Assembly (NCBI RefSeq): GCF_012489685.1
Contig: NC_080041.1
Span: 36,569,780-36,633,779 of the forward strand
DNA: 64,000 nucleotides
Source: Lotus japonicus
Lineage: Eukaryota > Streptophyta > Magnoliopsida > Fabales > Fabaceae
Reading direction: 5' to 3'
Under the pieces are notes generated by a model. The model searched no databases. It saw only the letters and a program-made list of their open reading frames with translations, and was not told where the DNA came from. The position numbers and the translations under genes are program-made. Below are positions 60,763 to 64,000 of this stretch, piece after piece; position 1 is the first letter of the stretch; each line of letters opens with the position of its first letter.

Positions 60763-63700
60763 TTTTTTTTTTTGAAATTGGGTTTCATTCAAAGAGAAGA
60801 AGCCACAGAGGCAAAAACATCATCCTGGATGAGAGAGGAAACCTCCAACGGAGCCTCTTCAATCCAAACCAAACAGCCTAAACGAAAAGCAAGTTTTGCC
60901 AACGCGTCGGCAACAGAATTGCCGGTCCTACGAACGAAAGTAAAAGTAAAAACATCAAAACTACAAAGCAGTAAACGACAATCCTTAACAACTGTTTCCA
61001 AATGGGAGAAGCCACCCTCTCTACGTTCCCAATAGTTGTATAGCACCAAGCAATCCGTCTCAACCCAGATGCGGCGAAACCCCAATTCCTTTGCCAACCC
61101 CAAGGCCCAGCGCAAAGCAAGTGCTTCTGCCAAAACCGATGAAAGAACCGGGCCCATGGTCGATGTAGCAGCAGCCAAGACCTCCCCCTCCTTGTTCCTT
61201 GCTATAAACCCGAACCCAGCCGCATGAGATTGCAGCAATGAAGCATCAAAGTTCACTTTAAAAATTCCTGCAGCTGGTCGACGCCATGAAGAAACATGCT
61301 CGCGGCCATGGCGGTGAGGAGCAGTTAACTGGTTGCTCGACGGGCGAAGGCTAGACGCTCGCAACAGGATCTGATCAACAGAGCTTTGCTTCGCGCTGAA
61401 GAGAAGATCATTACGTGCCTGCCACACTGAATATAAGATGGAGAAAAACATACCAATGCCATTACAATCAGCTGCACCCAGAAATTCAGTAAAAAATTCT
61501 TGCACAGAGCACTCCTCATGAAGACGAAACCCCAGCGGAGAGGCAAACCAGACCTGTTTGATAAACGGACAAAAAAAAAGAGCATGCTCATGTGTTTCCG
61601 GAGCCGCTAAACACCGAGGGCACAATGGATCCATTGCCACTCCTCGACTGTGTAATAACGCACGAACAGGTAGCAAGTTGAGGCATGCTCGCCATGCCGT
61701 TTCGCAGCACCTCGGTGCTACCTCTGCCTTCCAAAGTTTCAACCAAAGAGCTGGCCTCATAGCTGGAGCTGAAGAGCCCGATGCCACACGCGCATGATGC
61801 TGATTTCGGATGAATTGATAACCTGTTTTGGAGGAGTAGCATCCATCAACAGTAGCTGGCCAGAAAAAGCTATCCTCCTGATGATACATGGGCAAGGGGA
61901 CAGAAAGGATAGCTGTTGCAGTAGGTGGCCAGCACAGGAACTCAACCTTGTCACGGTCCCACCCCCCTCCATTTGGAAGCATTAAATCCGACACATGAGT
62001 GACATGAAGTTCCGCTGCCACATCCTCGCGGTACACCATTGGGGTTGAGGAAGGGATCCATTTATCGTCCCAAGCTCTAATCGTTTTGCCATCCCCAACT
62101 CTCCAAAGACCTCCTTGCTCAAAGACCCAAGCTGATCCCAACAAGCTAGACCATGCATAGCTTGGTCTATAACCCTTCTTAGCTCCAAAGATTGTTTGTC
62201 GTGGGAAATATACAGACTTGTAAACCCGTGCCAGCATAGTATTTGGCTTCGACATGATTCGCCACCAATTCTTCCCCACCAAAGCGATGTTAAACGCTTT
62301 AAAATCTCGGAAACCCAAGCCACCCTTGCATTTGGGTTGGCAAAGAGAATCCCATTTGAGCCAATGAACACATCGATTGTCAACATCACCACCCCAATAG
62401 AACCTGCTTATCATGGATTCAATTTGAGAACATAAACCATCCGGAAGGAGGAAACATGACATCACATAAGATGGAATCGCCTGTGCAACCGCCTTCACTA
62501 GCACCTCTCGTCCAGCCCTGGATAAAACTCTTTCTTTCCAACCTTTGAGTTTCTTCCAAACCCGCTCCTTAACAAAGTTAAAAATTTGGGTCTTTGACTT
62601 ACCAATAATGGTTGGTAGACCCAAATACTTGTCAAAATGCTCAACAGCCTTTACATTCATTAACCCTTTAAGGTGATTAAAATAATTATCTGGCACGTTT
62701 CGGCTACATGTGAGCGTTGACTTGTCAAGGTTAATGACTTGTCCTGAAACTCGCTCGTAAGTTGAAAGAATTTCCTTCACACTCTCCACCTCCTCTGGCG
62801 TAGCTTTTGCAAAGATTACACTATCATCTGCAAAAAGTAAGTGAGAAATCACAGGTGCTGATCGAGCTACCTTAACACCATGTAAAGAAGAGGACATTAC
62901 TGCTTTATTAATAAGCGCAGAGAAAACCTCACCACAAAGGATGAATAGATAAGGGGACAAGGGGTCACCCTGTCGCAACCCTCTCCCCGGGGCAAAGGGG
63001 GTTTGGGGCGCTCCGTTTAGTAAAATAGAGAAATTAACTGTGGTTACACAACTCATAATGAGGTTGACCCAAGAGAGAGGGAATCCCATCTGTGTTAAAA
63101 CACTCGCCAAAAAAGGCCACTCAACTCTATCATAAGCTTTGGACATATCAAGCTTTAGAGCCAGAACGCCATTACGGCCACTTGTTTTCTTTTTCATAAA
63201 GTGAAAACATTCAAACGCCACGAGAGCGTTATCCGTGATCAAACGACCAGGGACAAAAGCACTCTGGGCCTCACAAATAATATCCGGCAAGATTAATTTT
63301 AATCTGTTCGCCATAGTCTTAGTGATAATCTTAAAGATAACATTACAAAGACTAATGGGCCTGAACTGGTTAGCATGCAAAGGTTTTTTAACCTTAGGAA
63401 TAAGCACTAACAAAGTTCGATTTATAATACCTGGTGATATAGAGCCATGTAAGACATGAAGACAGAACTGAGATATGTCCTCACCAATAATATGCCAAAA
63501 CTTATGATAAAACAAAGCTGGCAATCCATCAGCGCCTGGAGCCTTATTTGGGTGCATTTGGAATAAAGCCTCCTCAACATCCTCTTTTGTGAAAGGCCTA
63601 GTGAGGATCTCCAGATGGTGAGCTGTTAGTCGTCCTGCGACTAGGGAGGTCACTGAGTCAATATCAATAGGACATGCAGAGGAAAAGAGAGACATAAAAT

Positions 63701-64000
63701 AGTCAGCTAAAACACGGTAAATGTCCTTGACCTCGTCCACTGTTCTGCCATCCTCAGTTTCGATTTCTTCAATTGAATTGCGCTTCCTGCGTTGGGAAGC
63801 TTTCCCGTGGAAGAAACCCGTGTTTCTATCACCATGTCTAAGCCAAGTTGCCCTGGACCTTTGACACCAAACAATCTCTTCCTGTTCCAACAAAGCGTCT
63901 AGTTGCCCCTCCACCGTTGTTGTTTCTTCTACCACTTGCTCAGATTGTACACGTCTCTGTAAGGCTTGGAGCTTTACCCGTAAATCAGCCACTTTCCCTG
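60763..64000 (-). mobile_element. L1-type LINE, 3' part (5' end beyond right edge)
   Basis: The element is on the minus strand. Its 3' end is an 11-nt A tail (T run at 60763-60773) only about 15 nt after the ORF2 stop, so the 3' UTR is very short. The upstream part continues past position 64000. Confidence 0.9.
60789..64000 (-). CDS. LINE ORF2: reverse transcriptase, zf-RVT and RNase H (partial, N-terminus outside window)
   Basis: The frame is uninterrupted for about 1,070 residues to the right edge; the expected N-terminal AP-endonuclease lies outside. From the visible start: a linker ('WLRHGDRNTGFFHGKASQRR'), then RT with 'KAPGADGLPALFYHKFW', 'FRPISLCNVIFKIITK', the first catalytic Asp in 'LKLDMSKAYDRVEW', 'GLRQGDPLSPYLF', and the catalytic pair in 'LLFADDSVIF'. 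Later come 'YLGLPTIIGKSK' and the zf-RVT finger ('AWRACLNLLPVR', 'CPRCLAAPETHEHALFFC'). A C-terminal RNase H follows ('VNFDASLLQ', 'EALALRWALGLAKELG', 'ETDCLVLYN', 'NSVADALAKLA'), as acquired by one branch of plant L1 elements. No stop or shift was seen, so the copy may be young. Activity cannot be judged without the 5' end. Confidence 0.94.
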   Translation of the reverse strand, partial: GKVADLRVKLQALQRRVQSEQVVEETTTVEGQLDALLEQEEIVWCQRSRATWLRHGDRNTGFFHGKASQRRKRNSIEEIETEDGRTVDEVKDIYRVLADYFMSLFSSACPIDIDSVTSLVAGRLTAHHLEILTRPFTKEDVEEALFQMHPNKAPGADGLPALFYHKFWHIIGEDISQFCLHVLHGSISPGIINRTLLVLIPKVKKPLHANQFRPISLCNVIFKIITKTMANRLKLILPDIICEAQSAFVPGRLITDNALVAFECFHFMKKKTSGRNGVLALKLDMSKAYDRVEWPFLASVLTQMGFPLSWVNLIMSCVTTVNFSILLNGAPQTPFAPGRGLRQGDPLSPYLFILCGEVFSALINKAVMSSSLHGVKVARSAPVISHLLFADDSVIFAKATPEEVESVKEILSTYERVSGQVINLDKSTLTCSRNVPDNYFNHLKGLMNVKAVEHFDKYLGLPTIIGKSKTQIFNFVKERVWKKLKGWKERVLSRAGREVLVKAVAQAIPSYVMSCFLLPDGLCSQIESMISRFYWGGDVDNRCVHWLKWDSLCQPKCKGGLGFRDFKAFNIALVGKNWWRIMSKPNTMLARVYKSVYFPRQTIFGAKKGYRPSYAWSSLLGSAWVFEQGGLWRVGDGKTIRAWDDKWIPSSTPMVYREDVAAELHVTHVSDLMLPNGGGWDRDKVEFLCWPPTATAILSVPLPMYHQEDSFFWPATVDGCYSSKTGYQFIRNQHHARVASGSSAPAMRPALWLKLWKAEVAPRCCETAWRACLNLLPVRALLHSRGVAMDPLCPRCLAAPETHEHALFFCPFIKQVWFASPLGFRLHEECSVQEFFTEFLGAADCNGIGMFFSILYSVWQARNDLLFSAKQSSVDQILLRASSLRPSSNQLTAPHRHGREHVSSWRRPAAGIFKVNFDASLLQSHAAGFGFIARNKEGEVLAAATSTMGPVLSSVLAEALALRWALGLAKELGFRRIWVETDCLVLYNYWERREGGFSHLETVVKDCRLLLCSFDVFTFTFVRRTGNSVADALAKLAFRLGCLVWIEEAPLEVSSLIQDDVFASVASSL

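Overview
The window is nuclear DNA of a flowering plant, most likely a papilionoid legume. It has intron-split genes, TATA-driven LTR retrotransposons, MITEs, Helitrons and an L1-type LINE. The legume reading is inference: it rests on a nuclear (pseudo)gene for chloroplast ribosomal protein L22, whose move to the nucleus is a classical legume trait, and on a SIRE1-type copia element with a readthrough-coupled env-like frame.

The host genes sit in the left 25 kb. An apparently intact seven-exon HIPL gene (secreted, probably GPI-anchored, glucose/sorbosone-dehydrogenase-like) runs on the minus strand from 9017 to 2961. Its introns carry several MITEs, a tRNA-like SINE and a 377-bp solo LTR. A single-exon PPR gene (15837-17462) and a DPH4-type J-protein gene (19835-20398) follow on the plus strand. 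Then comes a broken rpl22-like nuclear copy (24064-24456). Between HIPL and the PPR gene lies a degenerate PIF/Harbinger transposon (10385-14384) with its Myb-like ORF1 and its transposase.

From 28 kb onward the window is almost all transposable elements. (1) A SIRE1-type copia element occupies 28032-37499, with 875-bp LTRs that look identical, TSD CACTC, gag-pol, a UAG-CAA-UUA readthrough site and an env-like frame. (2) A minus-strand Tork/Tnt1-like copia element occupies 39558-44176 (263-bp LTRs, TSD AACTA) and lies inside a Stowaway-like MITE end. (3) A minus-strand Tat-lineage Ty3/gypsy element occupies 44422-54067 (377-bp LTRs). It has two RNase H domains and an oppositely transcribed accessory gene with its own TATA box and intron. 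(4) A Helitron 3' part with helicase remnants ends at 55235. (5) A 90-bp tandem-repeat array is split by a 3,679-bp solo LTR (56718-60396, TSD CATAG). (6) A LINE with a long uninterrupted ORF2 runs off the right edge.

Most element coding regions are broken by single stops or 1-nt indels. The LINE ORF2 is the only large element frame without a visible lesion in the part shown. No prokaryotic-type system, CRISPR array, rRNA or bona fide tRNA gene was seen. All joins, repeat boundaries and identity counts were read by eye.
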